Of a DNA stretch of 64,000 bases, positions 1 through 11,439 are shown one piece after another. The stretch comes from Plantago major (lineage: Eukaryota; Streptophyta; Magnoliopsida; Lamiales; Plantaginaceae). The stretch is from NCBI GenBank assembly GCA_026545765.1, contig CM048840.1:1943265-2007264 (forward strand), written 5' to 3'. How positions within the stretch are numbered: the first letter of the stretch is position 1; each line of letters begins with the position of its first letter. The position numbers and the translations under genes are program-made. Below the pieces are notes generated by a model, which saw only the letters and a list, made by a program, of their open reading frames with translations, was not told the DNA's origin and searched no databases.

Positions 1-1577
1 TTATCTCTGGCTCCGCCTCTAAATTTGACAATCACAAATACTCCTTCGAATTTACTAGTAATGTTGCACTAAATATGTTAAATTTTACATATCTGGTTAA
101 ATTCTTGCAAAGTTCATATTTTTTGCTCTTCGGAATGTGAGGAAAGATTATACCCCTCATATTAAATAGCTTAGCATAGTCACCTAATCTATCGGAATAT
201 GAACCTGATTTATAATATGATGTGACTCATAAGATATGCTCAATTTGTTGCAAAACAGTTTTCACATTTTGACTTGCTACAGCCTCCAATTAACCAGTTT
301 CAACTTTAAGTATAAATTAATCTTAATCTAAATTTAAAATGTTTAATAAAATTATTCTACCCCCTCAGTTTTTTAAAGCTTTTAACTTTGACCAGTCAAC
401 TGTAACTTTACCACAAATTACTTCGTGGTCAAAATTGATAATGGTTGATTTCAGAATAGTAAAGTGGGAATTTTTTAAAAGAATGGATGTAGTATCAAAT
501 TTTACTTTCGAAATCTCCTAACTAAGCTTTATTAAACATTTGGCAAGTTTAAAATTAATTCGCAGATAAAATTGATAAAAAAATTCTGGACATGACAGAT
601 TGTTTTGGTACGAGTGCATATAAAAAGTGTGGTTTTCATACTTTCTAGATTAAAAACTTTTAAGCAAAAACAATATAAACTTGAGCAAATTAGAGTGTTG
701 GACGTTGGAGTAAGTGAAGTTTGAATTGTAAGCAATAATAATTAGTAATCCTTGAATTGTGACTCGAACAAACATACTACTTGTTTGTCTATTGCTCGTA
801 ACTTGTAAAATGTGGCGAAATAAAAGAAGATTAGAAAAAAGAAAGAAGCATGTGTTATCGTAGTTAACTACTAACTAGATGCGTGTTGTTTGATTGACGT
901 TTCCATGTGAATGTCCGCCAACAAACATTCACGTCGAAACCCATCTACTTTCCCTCGGTCCGGGTTTCCTTTTCGGGTCTTCCCTCATTGCATTGTTTTA
1001 CGCTACGACAATTGCAGTTTACTAAACCCTAACCCTAGTTGTTCCCACCAAATTTATTGCTTTTTGTCTCTTCTTTAACCTTCTCAATAAATTATCTTCA
1101 TTTTTGTTTCTTCTAAGGGTATCCAACTAGGCAACTAAGCTTAAAAATTACACAAAGTATTGAAAAGAGACGTGTATTAGTGATAGATTTGAGAGACGAA
1201 TTGATGTTTTTAAGTATATGTCATGTAATGTTTTAAACAATATCAGTAATGTTTTATGAGTGACAATTTTATATCATTTTTTTTATGTAATGTATATATA
1301 TCACCGTGTTCTTAGTAAAACTTGTTGTAATGTTATTTAATATAATTGTAATGTATATCCGTCTTTTTTAGTCTTTTTATAACACCGTCTCTCCAGAGAT
1401 TTACTCAACTTCAGATCAATTCAAGTTTAGTTTCAATCTATTAAATAATAATAATAATATATTTGAAAACCTCCGTGCATATAGACAAAACTATAGATTA
1501 CTATTCAATATTAAAAGTTTAATATATTGTCCACTTATAAATTTATTGTCACTTGTGGTGATGTCTAAAAAGTTATA
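1..1577. other. AT-rich intergenic stretch
   Basis: No convincing coding region is visible; the short open frames lack codon structure and similarity I recognise. A telo-box-like motif (AAACCCTAACCCTA, 1024-1037) sits in a CT-rich context that resembles a plant 5' leader, but no gene follows it. Confidence 0.6.
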
Positions 1578-1898
1578 CTCCCTCTTATTCATATTATAAG
1601 ATGTTATAGATTTTTCACACAAATTAAAACAACTTTTTCTTCATCAATAGTTTTTAATGAAATATTGAAAGAAAAAATGTTGGTGTCTTGGATAAATAAA
1701 TCCACCAATGAAATATGATAATTATCCTTACTTTTTTGTAAAGTCGAACAAAAAATAAATTGATAACAATAAAATAAATGGGTTAGATGTATAGTAAATG
1801 GTGAAAACACAAAATCACATGGTATAATCTCCCAAAAATCTTGTATTAACCAAATATTCAATAAGCCAAAACATCTTATAAAAAAGAATAGGATGGAG
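1578..1898. mobile_element. Stowaway-type MITE (321 bp)
   Basis: The left end reads CTCCCTCTTATTCATATTAT and the right end is its imperfect inverted copy ending in GGATGGAG. The repeat is flanked by TA on both sides (1576-1577 and 1899-1900). The CTCCCTCC-like terminus, TA target site and non-coding interior are the hallmarks of Tc1/mariner-derived Stowaway elements. The interior encodes nothing. Confidence 0.7.
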
Positions 1899-2164
1899 TA
1901 ATTCATTTTTTGAATTGATATATATTCCAATATTATAAAGTTGAAAAGGGTGAATATACACACACACACACTCCCTCCATCCTTTAGAAACCGTAAAATT
2001 TTGACTTTTTGCAGTTAAAAAAAATTCAAATTTGACCACGAATTAATGTTAAGCCGTTATATTAAAATATTCAATTGAAATATATAATGAAAAATCAAAT
2101 TATTTTAATTCAATGATGATGATGTACGTTTTGCAAGAGTCAATTGGGTGTCATTTCTATACTA

Positions 2165-3362
2165 CTTCCTCAGTCCCGGAACAAGTTTCTCACTTTGACT
2201 TTTTGCGGTTAAACTTTTCCAACTTTGACTACGAATTAATTTTAAACCGTAAATGTAAAATGTTCAATTTTTTTATAGGGTTAATTACACTTTCACCCCT
2301 GTAAGATTCTCATTTTTCAAATCCCCCCTGAAACCCAGGGGTTCCGAAAGATCGTTACAATTTCCCCCCTGAACTTTGTTCAGGGTTTCATGGACGTTAA
2401 CTTTCGCCGTCAGTCAACGAGTCATTACGGTCAAACCGTTAAAAAAGTCAACCGTCAACTGGGGTTTGAAAGTAAGATTTGTAAAAAAAATATTTTTTCT
2501 GAAAAAAAAAAATTTACATCAGCAAATTTTTTTATTACGTCATAAAGATTTATGGTTTTCAACTCTGTCCTCGAGGGGTCCCAAAGTAAGATTAGTCAAA
2601 TTGAAAAAAAAAACACATAGATTTTTCTGAAAAAGTAACAAGTAAATTTGAATGTAATTTACGGAATAGAAGTAGAAGAAAGTAAGAAAATTGATTGAAA
2701 ATGAAGAATTGAAACCATGGACGATACCATTCATCCGAAACTATTTTGGTGGAGTTAAATGTGACCAAGATCTGTAGATCTATTTTACAAGATCTGTTTT
2801 GATACTAGTCGATCTTGATAAATCTCTTGCAGGACTCAAAACAAGAACCCTAACCGATTGTACCTTGAAGATGTAGATTTTGTAGGTGTAAGTGAAAGAT
2901 GAAGGTGGAAGATATTGGGAGATTGTTGAGAAAAGTGAAGTAGTGTAGTGAATGTGTTGGAGATTTATGGGTTATAGTGTAAAAGTTGATGAGGGCAATT
3001 CCGAAAATTCACGATTTATTAATGACGTCATTATGATGTCAGACGTCAATTCCGTTAAAAAAGTCAACCGTCAACTGGGGTTTGAAAGTAAGATTCGTTG
3101 ACTAAGGTTGACTTCGTTAGTCAACTAACGGCAGGGGGGGGGTGTGCAAAAATGTTTGGGGGAAATTGTAATTTCGGATTCTTACAGGGGGTGTTTCTGT
3201 AATTAACCCTTTTTTATATAATGAAACTTTAGCCCCTAAATTTTCATTATATAAAAAAATTTAACATTTTACATTTGCGGTTTAAGATTCATTTGTAGTC
3301 AAAGTTGGAAAAGTTTAACCGCAAAAAGTTAAAGTGAAAAACTTGTTCTGGGACGGAGGAAG
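2165..3362. mobile_element. Stowaway/mariner-type element with long inverted repeats, interrupted by a second element
   Basis: Arms of about 110 bp at 2165-2277 and 3219-3362 are inverted copies of one another, starting CTTCCTCAGTCCC and ending GGGACGGAGGAAG, with TA duplicated at 2163-2164 and 3363-3364. Between the arms lies an unrelated element (2278-3209) with its own target duplication, so the original was a fold-back MITE of roughly 260 bp. A similar arm without an obvious partner starts near 1971. Confidence 0.75.
2278..3209. mobile_element. Mutator-type MITE nested in the Stowaway-type element
   Basis: It begins GGGTTAATTACAC and ends with the inverted GTAATTAACCC; the subterminal parts are also inverted copies. 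A perfect 9-bp duplication TTTTTTATA flanks it (2269-2277 and 3210-3218), the size expected for Mutator-like elements. An internal direct repeat of about 38 bp recurs near 2442 and 3059 (core GTCAACCGTCAACTGGGG). No transposase is present, so it is non-autonomous. Confidence 0.75.
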
Positions 3363-3365
3363 TAT

Positions 3366-4390
3366 AGCTCTATTTAGCAAAACTAGCTGGAAAGCTAGCT
3401 GGTTAGGTAGCTGGTTAGCTAGCTGAAAAGCTAGCTGGTATTTTTTAAAATAACATAAAAGGGCATTACTCTTATTTTTCTTGTCTTTAACCTTTCTTAT
3501 CGTATTATTAGTCTATAGTTTTTTAAATAATAATATATCATATTTTGTCCAATAATTATAATATATATTTAATGTACTTTACATCGCCACTTTAATAACA
3601 TCATCAAAATTATCAGAAGTTGAAAGAAATAATCGTTGAGCATTTTAACTTAGTAATGAAAAAAATCAGTATTTGATGTGTACTACATGTATGCATTTTA
3701 AAGAGGTGCGGATACATTAATCCTTATGCTAGTTGCAAAAAAATACACAAAATGTATAACAAAGGTTCCAACAATATAAAATATAAGTTGAGAATTCTAA
3801 TGACCTTTCGGTTTACAAAAAGAAAACGTAACTAAGCTAGATCATCACTTCCCCATATCAAAGTTGCAATGCTGTCACGGATTATATTCATCTCAATAGA
3901 TGTTTCTTTTGAATTTCCATGGTTGGTAGCACTAGCAGTGTCAGGGTGTTCTTCAAAGGGTATATAATCTGGATGACTCTCAAGTACATTAAATATTAGA
4001 TCATCTTCTGAGTGTATCCTAATGTAATTATGTAAAGCAACCGCAGCCATAATAACATCAATCTGAGTCTCCATGCAACCGCAGCCAATATCTTCCATCT
4101 TTTCTTCAACACGCCAAATGATCTTTCGATGCAGCTTCTAAGTGATGAATGTAACTTGTTAAATTTTTTTTGCCCATTAGAAGGTTGTTCATGCTTCTTT
4201 ATTCTAATTTAGGTTAATATAGGTTAGGGATATTTTCGGAATGAAAAAGATAACAAACTCCTTTTTAAAAAAAAAGCTACATTGACTAGCTTTTTTTCCC
4301 AAATTAGTTAAAGAAGGCTAGCGTTAATGTGAGCTTTTTATTAGTCGATGGTAAAAAAATTTCATTTGGAAAAGTAGTAATAATTCATAA
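3366..4390 (-). mobile_element. Internally deleted PIF/Harbinger element
   Basis: The left edge (AGCTCTATTTAGCAAAAC followed by AGCTAGCTGG-rich subterminal sequence) and the region to about 4390 match, in inverted orientation, the two ends of the fuller element at 10354-13277. It keeps only the last part of the transposase gene. The join near 4190-4200 corresponds to positions about 10560 and 12391 of the fuller copy, so roughly 1.8 kb is missing. The right boundary is diverged and approximate. Confidence 0.75.
3832..4193 (-). pseudogene. Harbinger transposase, C-terminal fragment
   Basis: The minus strand encodes the end of a HARBI1-like transposase. It includes an ALHNYIR segment and a terminus ending WGSDDLA that is almost identical to the transposase at 11440-12761. 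The upstream end reads into the region around the last acidic catalytic residue (CIERSFGVLKKRW) in a shifted frame. The catalytic N-terminal two thirds are absent, so this is a dead remnant left by internal deletion of the element. Its high identity to the fuller copy suggests fairly recent divergence. Confidence 0.8.
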
Positions 4391-5164
4391 TGTATCATTG
4401 TCAGGGGCGAGCCCATTCACGCGCAGGGGTGTACTCCTCGGCAATCATTATATATTTATTTATGTTTGATAAAATTCTATTTCATTTGCAACCCAAGGAT
4501 CATGAAGATGAAATCTTCCAGCAAAAAATACCCATATCAAATTGACGGCAAAAATCAACAACAAACAAAACTAACAAACCTTCTGTTATTTAAAAAGTTT
4601 CAATACAATACACTTATATTGTATACAGAAACTACAAAGCACAAAGGAGAAGAAAAAAAATCTCCCCGCTGAATCGGACCTATTGACCCTCGAGGCAAAT
4701 TTAGAATTCTTAACTTCAATCAACAAGAAGCGCCTAATCGGACCTATGAACGTAGTTGAATATTTGCAGGAAGGTCAAGAAATTGGGAATGTTGTTTATG
4801 TTTAATAATGAATTTGGATTTGCAAGAAACATAATTTGGAAGTCTTGAAGAATGAGCTAGCCAGCAAATCGATTATTACTTTATGCGTGGCATTGACATG
4901 AGTGCATAGTTAGAATATTAATTGTTGTTTATTGGACTACTAGTTAATGGCCATGGAGAAAAAATTTAAATAAGAAATGAATAAATTTGTATAATAACAT
5001 ATCAAAGTTGAAAAACATATAAAAACTGCAAGCTGGCAAAATGCATGATCTAATCGTTTCAACATTGCATCAGAAGTCATCCCTACCTGTAGAATAGTGC
5101 ATAATGTAAATTAGTGAAATTGAGCACAACCATATATAAAATACACATAAAAGATAAATTCAAC
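4391..5164. other. Intergenic stretch
   Basis: No gene is seen. A GGGGCGAGCCC motif at about 4406 resembles the end of a common plant repeat family, but no matching second end was found. Confidence 0.5.
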
Positions 5165-5752
5165 TCATAACTTGTCGAACACTTCTTTATAAATTACGTT
5201 TGTTGTCGTGTCATATGTATTACCCTTTACATTGCAAATTACTACGTTCAATCCCTTCTCAATGGTAACTCTAGAAAGTGCAACATTTAACTGACCATGG
5301 TTGAATACATGTGAGGGGAGGTAGAGGACGACGTGTGAGAGAAAATGACCATTACTCTTATTTATGGTCATAGAGATGAATATGGGGAACTGTCTCAAAC
5401 AATTGATAGGGAACTTCATCTCGTCGGGTGGCTCATCATCATCCTCGGGATGAAAACGTTTTTGGCACACGTTGATTCAAGATATCATATTTGCCTCAAT
5501 GATATGCTTCCCAAGATTAGTAACCATGAGCCTTGTTACATTGCACAACTCGAAAGTCTGATCAATATTCCTCATAAGCATTATCATACACCAAACATTT
5601 ATTATGATCATATGGTTAAGCAATCTAGAGTAATTAATGTTGTTGAAAAATTCTACAGTGGAAACATGTTCGAGATCATTCTCAAAAGTATCTTCCCTAA
5701 CAATGTTATATGCGCTCAAATATTCAACACTATCTCTGGACATCTTCGACAT
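5165..5752 (-). pseudogene. Helitron PIF1-like helicase, C-terminal part
   Basis: Two overlapping minus-strand frames carry the best preserved helicase sequence. One (5477-5752) has MLMRNIDQTFELCNVTRL, matching the family's 'LLRNID...GLCNGTRL' motif. The next (5165-5470) has INKSNGHFLSHVVLYLP and HGQLNVALSRVT, the helicase motif V/VI region, and ends at EVFDKL as intact family members do. A frame change between the two and several substitutions break the gene. The role of the intact enzyme is DNA unwinding during rolling-circle transposition. Confidence 0.8.
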
Positions 5753-5869
5753 GAAAAATTGATTTATATCATAAAATGTTTCATTTGTAGGTGCAAAAAC
5801 ATCCCGATGATGAAATATGCAAGGTTAAGTGATGGATCGCCTAAGTGATACAACAATGAAGGATATGTA

Positions 5870-6500
5870 ATATCTACAATAGTTGGAACAAGGTGACTTA
5901 CTTCTCAAATAAGTAACCCTTCGGGGATCTTGATATCAACCCACATTCATTAGGTTCAGCGGCAATGCCCTCACTGACCTGTGTTATCCACTCAGCGAAT
6001 TATTTCGTCTCTTAAATTCGAAAGATGACGAACCAGACTGTATAGGATTAAATTGGGAGTAAAAACGATAAATTAAATATGATATAAGTATATGTGGTAT
6101 ATAGATAAGACGGGTCATTTACCTGCAATCTTATGTTCTTTGTCAATCGAAGCACCTCACAAACATCCCATATCCTAAAGGAGCATATAGAGGCATTCAC
6201 AATATTATAACTATTCCTCCTGGAACAACGGGCAAAATATGTCGGAAGTTTCCGCCAAAGACAATCACCATTCCCACCAAAATGGCTCATCTGAACGGTC
6301 CATCACATCCTTCAAGCTCCTATCGATCGCTTCAAACAATGTCGGTTTGTCATGGGAGCCGTATCCCAAATAATAACTCAAGCCTCCTTGAGCAGTCTCG
6401 TGACCTCTGAATCATGAGTTTATTGCATGTTGAGTCCTCGTGATTTGCAATGGTATTCCGAACCTCGAATTTGCCGGACTACCGTCCTACCTTTATAAAG
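5870..6500 (-). pseudogene. Helitron helicase, middle fragment (copy A)
   Basis: Minus-strand reading gives LFEAIDRSLKDVMD, matching the segment before the Walker B region, then a corrupted form of the GGDFRQILPV block, then VCEVLRLTKNIRLQV. Stops and frameshifts are frequent. The same block recurs at 7979-8400 and 8560-8850, so three versions of one helicase domain lie within 3 kb. Copy A leads directly into the C-terminal block and is probably the original one. Confidence 0.65.
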
Positions 6501-7269
6501 AAGGAGTGATGCAATCCCACATGACGCAACTCGAATTACAATATCTTCTCTAGCCCTCAAACCAGAGCACATCATTCTTCAGATAAAGGTTTTTGTGGTA
6601 CCTCCGTAGATGTATAAGAAGAATAGTTCGCCATCTTGACCATCGACAATAGACATAATTTCATATATGGCACGTTATTCATCAGTCAATTGTGGTTATA
6701 AACCATCGTCCTATGCTCCATTGCAACTCTAACATAAAACATTTAACACAAAATGAATGGATTTGTAGCATTTTATATAACAAACTCATTTGGCACGGGC
6801 ATATCGTCAAATGAACTGAGATTGTTGCAGTTTTTCTTCGGTAACTTTTCTACTTGCATAATAGCAATGTTTTTTTTTATCTTTTCATCAGTGCGCTTGA
6901 AACCTGGATGGAGAGTTCTCTATCATTACATGACAATTGCATACAAAATTTAAACTGATTGTCCTTGGATGTTGGAATGGGTAATAGTCTTTAAATTTAT
7001 TGTACCAGGATTGCTGAGTAACCTTTCTTGATTGTACATAATGTCATCTGATAATAAATTTCATGTTTTGTTCCACACTTCCTCAGGCCTCGACATGCTG
7101 CGTGATAACAACATGGTTATGAAAGGTGACGTAAAAAACTCGCAAATGCCCATAGACTTGCCCCTTTCAAACCACTAATATACTCTCCATCATTGAATAA
7201 GAGGCCCATACTTTCACATGCATCCTTGTGATATTCGTGCACAACACAGTCAACACCATTAAACCGAAA

Positions 7270-7591
7270 CATTGTTTCTTTGTTTACATACGAACCATAC
7301 TTTATGTTCGTTTCAACAATATATGATAGCGAGGAAGTTTAGCAGAATTCAGCTTCCGGGCCCGAGGATCTATTTTGTTCAGCTTGAACCATTGCAAGAA
7401 CTGCGATTGTTTGACATTGACTTTGTTGATGACATCTGGCATGCATTCACCATCTTCGAAAGGAACAGACTACTCATTCTCCAAATGAAACAACAATCGC
7501 TTAACAACATAAATTGTATAATGCAGCGGGACTCTAATATCCTCCACATTGATTTGCATGGAGACACATAACGACAGTCCATATGCCTCAT
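7270..7591 (-). pseudogene. Helitron replicase/helicase linker fragment
   Basis: The minus strand starts with DCRYVSPCKSMWRI, a strongly conserved signature of plant Helitron proteins (family form DCRYVSASEACWRI), followed in a shifted frame by RLLFHLENEQSVPFED. In intact proteins this block lies between the Rep domain and the PIF1 helicase. At least one frameshift disrupts it. Confidence 0.7.
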
Positions 7592-7767
7592 GACCTTATT
7601 CCCGTTTTCTCGATAAATGAAACTAACCCAATTTTATCGCTTTCTTTGAATATATTCTTGAAGGGGTGCGGTATTGACCGATGACTATTACAGTATTCCA
7701 TGTTGATGTGCGCTTGATATTTGAGCATAAAAAAGGAGTTATGTGGAAATGCGTATCTATTTTTCAT

Positions 7768-7768
<1 letters not shown>

Positions 7769-7801
<33 letters not shown>

Positions 7802-7838
7802 TAATAATGATAATAATAATAATAAATAAATAAATAAA
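7769..7838. repeat. (TAA)n / TAAA microsatellite
   Basis: A run of TAA units with two TGA interruptions ends in TAAA units. It lies between Helitron fragments, and the poly-Tyr open frame over it is an artefact of the repeat. Confidence 0.9.
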
Positions 7839-7978
7839 GGCTTTGAAAATATAAATCACGCAAAGTAAATTAACATGTACTGTATAAAATAATATAATGA
7901 ATTATAGTCCATGATAAGAGATATGGATTAGATAATCAAAATTACCATAAGTGAAAAGTCACATGTTCTTTGTAAGTC

Positions 7979-8535
7979 TTAGGACCTCACATGAATCCCA
8001 AAATTTGGATGAGCTGCTGCATTAACAATGTTAGATCTAGACCCTCGCGGAACCACTGGCAGTATCTGTCTAAAGTCTCCGCCAAATATAATAATCAAAC
8101 CACCAAATGGTGTAGCTAGTCGATGCATAACATTTCTCAAATTAACTCCTATCACGCGCTTCAAAACAATGCATATTGTTCACTGTAGCCTCGTCTCATA
8201 TAATAAGTTTCGTTTCTTTGAGTAGACATGTTACATCAGAATCAGGGATAATCTTACTGCTCAAGTAAGGATGGATATGTGCTTTGGACAATGGTAGGAA
8301 TAGGATTACTCACTCCTTGAAAAAGAATGTCCTCTGGCATCTTGATATCAACCTCAATGTCGTTATCACCGTCGACAACTCCATCACCAACCCGTATTAT
8401 CCACTTTGCGAATTCTCTCATCTTATGAATCTCAGTTGTTAACATACCAGTATAAAAAACACAAAACACACTTAACATAATATAAAGAAAGATACAAATT
8501 ATTAAAATCAAAATTACCATAAGTGAAACAAACAT
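7979..8535 (-). pseudogene. Helitron helicase fragment (copy B)
   Basis: Minus-strand frames contain FGGLIIIFGGDFRQILPVVP (Walker B region) at 7979-8164 and, upstream on the coding strand (8254-8535), a stretch with FAKWIIRVGDG and IPTIVQSTYPSLLEQ. In intact Helitron proteins the second stretch follows the first, so the pieces are out of order. This is the junction of two head-to-tail partial copies. Confidence 0.7.
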
Positions 8536-8559
8536 TTAGTTACCTGCAGTCGCATGTTC

Positions 8560-8976
8560 TTTGTGAGTCTGAGGACCTCATACGAATCCCAAATTTTGGA
8601 TGAGCATATTGTTGCATTAACAATGTCAGATCTAGACCCTCCCGGAACCACTTCCAGTATCTATCTAAAGTCTCCACCAAATACAATAACCAAACCCCGA
8701 ATGATGTGGCTGGTCAATGCATAAAATCCCCCAAACTCCTATCAAGCGCTTCAAAACAATGCATATTGGTCATTGTAGCTCCGTCCCATATAATAACCTT
8801 TGTTTCCTTGAGTACACATGTTGCATCAGAACAGGCTTAATCTTACTGCATACCGAGTCTAAATGGATCTTCAATGGTATATCGAATCTTGATTGAGCAG
8901 TTCGGACCCTCAGAAGCATCGATGATATGATACCGCTGGAATCCATTGCGAGAACTGTATCTCTTCTAGCTCTCAA
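8560..8976 (-). pseudogene. Helitron helicase fragment (copy C)
   Basis: This block contains a reading with DSSGIISSMLLRVRTAQSRF (family form 'SSGIAALLLPGGRTAHSRF'), the sequence just after the Walker A motif, followed by a degraded Walker B region. The nucleotide sequence of 8560-8840 is clearly homologous to 7970-8260, about 580 bp away, showing a local duplication or two independent insertions. Confidence 0.7.
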
Positions 8977-9104
8977 AACGGAGCATAAAGTACTCCAAAT
9001 CTAATATCTCCTTTAGAATCAACAATGAATTGTAATAATTACGTCCTGCTAAGTATGAGTAGATGACCTTCATTCTCCCTATCTTGTATCTGGAAAGCTA
9101 AGAA

Positions 9105-9338
9105 CTACCTTAGAATAAGATTTGGCATCTTGCTCACAATACTTATCTGAATATCGATATACCATATGTCTTCTCCATGGACGAAAAATAGTGGATATTG
9201 AAAAAGAAGGTAGCATTGAAGAAATTCACTTATGTGCTTCAAGCCCCCATTCCTCTTGTCAACCATAATATGATTTTTTGCATGTAAGTTATCGACATCA
9301 CACTCTACTATAGCAGTTACTTCTGATGCAATATGCAA
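9105..9338 (-). pseudogene. Helitron N-terminal domain fragment
   Basis: The open frame includes a GGLKHISEFLQCYLLFQYPL segment followed by FFVHGEDIW. This matches the Helitron_like_N signature ('ISE..P.Y..LQYPLLFP.GEDGW'). The Rep domain with its two-tyrosine active site is not found downstream, so the element cannot encode a working protein. Confidence 0.65.
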
Positions 9339-9340
9339 AT

Positions 9341-10353
9341 TGTAAGTTCGCCCACCCCCCTAGCGTCTTGCAATAAGTTAAAGGCCTACCTCACCGGCAT
9401 TATCAAGGGAGATGTGATCTTTGGCCATCTTGTATACTTTTGCATATGGATTGTACTCTTCCACCACAGTTTTGATCAATGTCCCAGTAGCAGTTTTCAC
9501 ACCAGCGTCGTTGGTTTTGCTTTACCATAATAATAAAATAAATTATTTACCGTCAAGTATCTATAATTCTAATGGATACTAAATGATGTATAACGAATAA
9601 TTTATTTGAAACAAAATATGTGAAAGATACATAAATTGAGTGTAGAGGTTTAAAGAAACGCATCCAAGAACATTGATCACATTGTTAATTCCATGTTCAA
9701 TGTCATATATGTAACGTTGGCCGAATTTTTAGAGTTTTTCCTTCGTTGTGCAAGAGTGAGCCAATTTTGTGATTAGTTTAGCCACCTATCTCAAAGCAAT
9801 AAGGACCTTTTCGTTTATTGACTTACTTTGTCTATTTTCCCTCCATTGAAGTAAATGTGAAAATGTTATTGTATGCACGGATGATAGAACATCTATATGA
9901 ACTGAGTACCTACTGGATAAACAACTAATACATGTAGAATATATTTTCAAAATAGTATAGTTTGAACATTTCCACTATAATTCAAATTTATTCTATCCAG
10001 TGGAGTATGATCTTGAGACCGTAAACGCTTATTCGATTTAGACGATTTGTTATCCATCAGATTTTCAAATGTAACCAATTCCAAGAAAGAACTATGCATG
10101 TTTATCAAATAAATAAAGTTTCAATTAATCATGCGTCATATTTGACAACTAAAAGTAACAGTTGAGAATATAGGAAAAAATTCAACAAGAAAATGTTGTT
10201 CGAAATCAAATATGTAATTAAAAAATAGTTTGAAAGATTGATTTTGAAAAAATCAAAAATAAAATTAGAGCATAGGGGACTACTAATGGACAAAATTCTA
10301 CATCAAATGCTTCAGTTTCTTCTATAATGCAAAAAAAAAGACGCAAATCTATA
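9341..10353. other. Intergenic stretch
   Basis: AT-rich sequence without recognisable genes or terminal repeats. Confidence 0.6.
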
Positions 10354-11074
10354 GGCTTTGTTTACCACTAGCTTTCCAACTCCATGAGCTTTTTTTAACC
10401 ATAGACTAATAAAAAGCTCGTTACGTTAACGCACAGCTTCTTTAACTAGCTAGCTGGAAAAAGAAGCTAGTCAATGTAGCTTTTTTTTTTAAAGAAGGAG
10501 CTTCTTATATTTTTCATTCCGAAAATATCCCTAACCTATATTAACCTAAATTAGAATAAAGAAAATAAGAAACCATCGTTGTCAGAAGAAGCCATCGGCA
10601 GAAGGCCAAAGCCACATCGCTGCTCTCTCTGTCTTCTCCAATTACGAAGCTCTGTCTTCTCCTGCTCTGTCCAATTCGCCAGAAGCCATCGCCAGAAATC
10701 ACCAATTCAGAAGAAACCTGCTCTGTCCAGTTCAGAAACCATCCGTCACGCCTCATCTCCAATTCTCCGGTATTCCTCCATCTCCTCTATCAATTGCAAT
10801 TGATTATTTACTTTTTGCTTCTTGCTACACACGAAGATACCTTTTCAAAACCTAATCCTCTTAAAACCATTATATCCGGGAGTTTTTTTAGTACACACGA
10901 AATTCGATGCTCTAGCCTTGCTGCTGAATTTCTATCCCGAACATATTCAAACTTGGAGAAACGTCCTATTGTTCATATTTCGGCCACTTTTCATGAAAAT
11001 TTTCTGAAAGTGGTTCTAATGCTGGTTCCGACAATAGTTGAGCTTGTCCTGGAGGTACTAGTATAGGTGTAGCC

Positions 11075-11248
11075 ATGAATATTGTTAAAAACATGGTAGC
11101 TGAATGTCACTTGGAAAAGAATAGTGAATCTTGGTGCTTTCTGATGCATTTACTTGAAGATGGTGCTAGACGGGAGATATTTATAAACATGGCTGATGAC
11201 GTATCCAGAATGGCTTGGTTGCAATACATGCAATCCCGAGAGAAATAA
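11075..11248 (+). pseudogene. Truncated Myb/SANT-like Harbinger ORF1 remnant
   Basis: A 57-residue open frame starts at ATG 11075 and contains ESWCFLMHLLEDGARREIF and ends RMAWLQYMQSREK. This resembles the C-terminal tail of the Myb/SANT-like accessory proteins of plant PIF/Harbinger elements ('...FL.D...RE.F......WL'). The DNA-binding Myb domain that should precede it is not found upstream (10560-11070 has no matching frame), so the element probably lacks a working ORF1 and would need it in trans. The assignment rests on a short motif and is moderate. Confidence 0.45.
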
Positions 11249-11439
11249 ATTCCTTATGCTTGTCTAACTAGTGTGTTTGGATTTCTTTTTATTGCTTGGC
11301 TTGAAGTACCTATTAAGCTATAATACTTATTTCTATTGTTGGTTGGACTGCTCGTATGAACATAACATGATGATCTTTTTGGATTAAATCCATGTTTTAT
11401 TGATTGAATTATTTTTACTATGTGGCTAATAGGTGCATT

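Larger units (their letters stand above)
5165..9340 (-). mobile_element. Decayed, rearranged Helitron helicase region
   Basis: At least six minus-strand blocks match the plant Helitron replicase/helicase: an N-terminal block (9105-9338), helicase blocks (8560-8976, 7979-8535 and about 5870-6500), a middle block (about 7270-7591) and the C-terminus (5165-5750). The order N-term, middle, helicase, C-term is normal, but two extra helicase blocks sit between the N-term and middle blocks. Frames are broken throughout. I did not identify the TC start or the CTRR end of an element, so boundaries follow coding similarity only. Confidence 0.7.

Noticed and set aside
1024..1037. Telomere-like repeat
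   Set aside because: Only two units. Telo-boxes of this length are common near plant genes, so it is not an interstitial telomere.
7588..7863. Poly-Tyr/His open frame
   Set aside because: It is created by translating the TAA microsatellite on the minus strand.
11404..11439. Upstream extension of the transposase frame
   Set aside because: It begins at a TTG codon. The first ATG is at 11440 and fits the family better.
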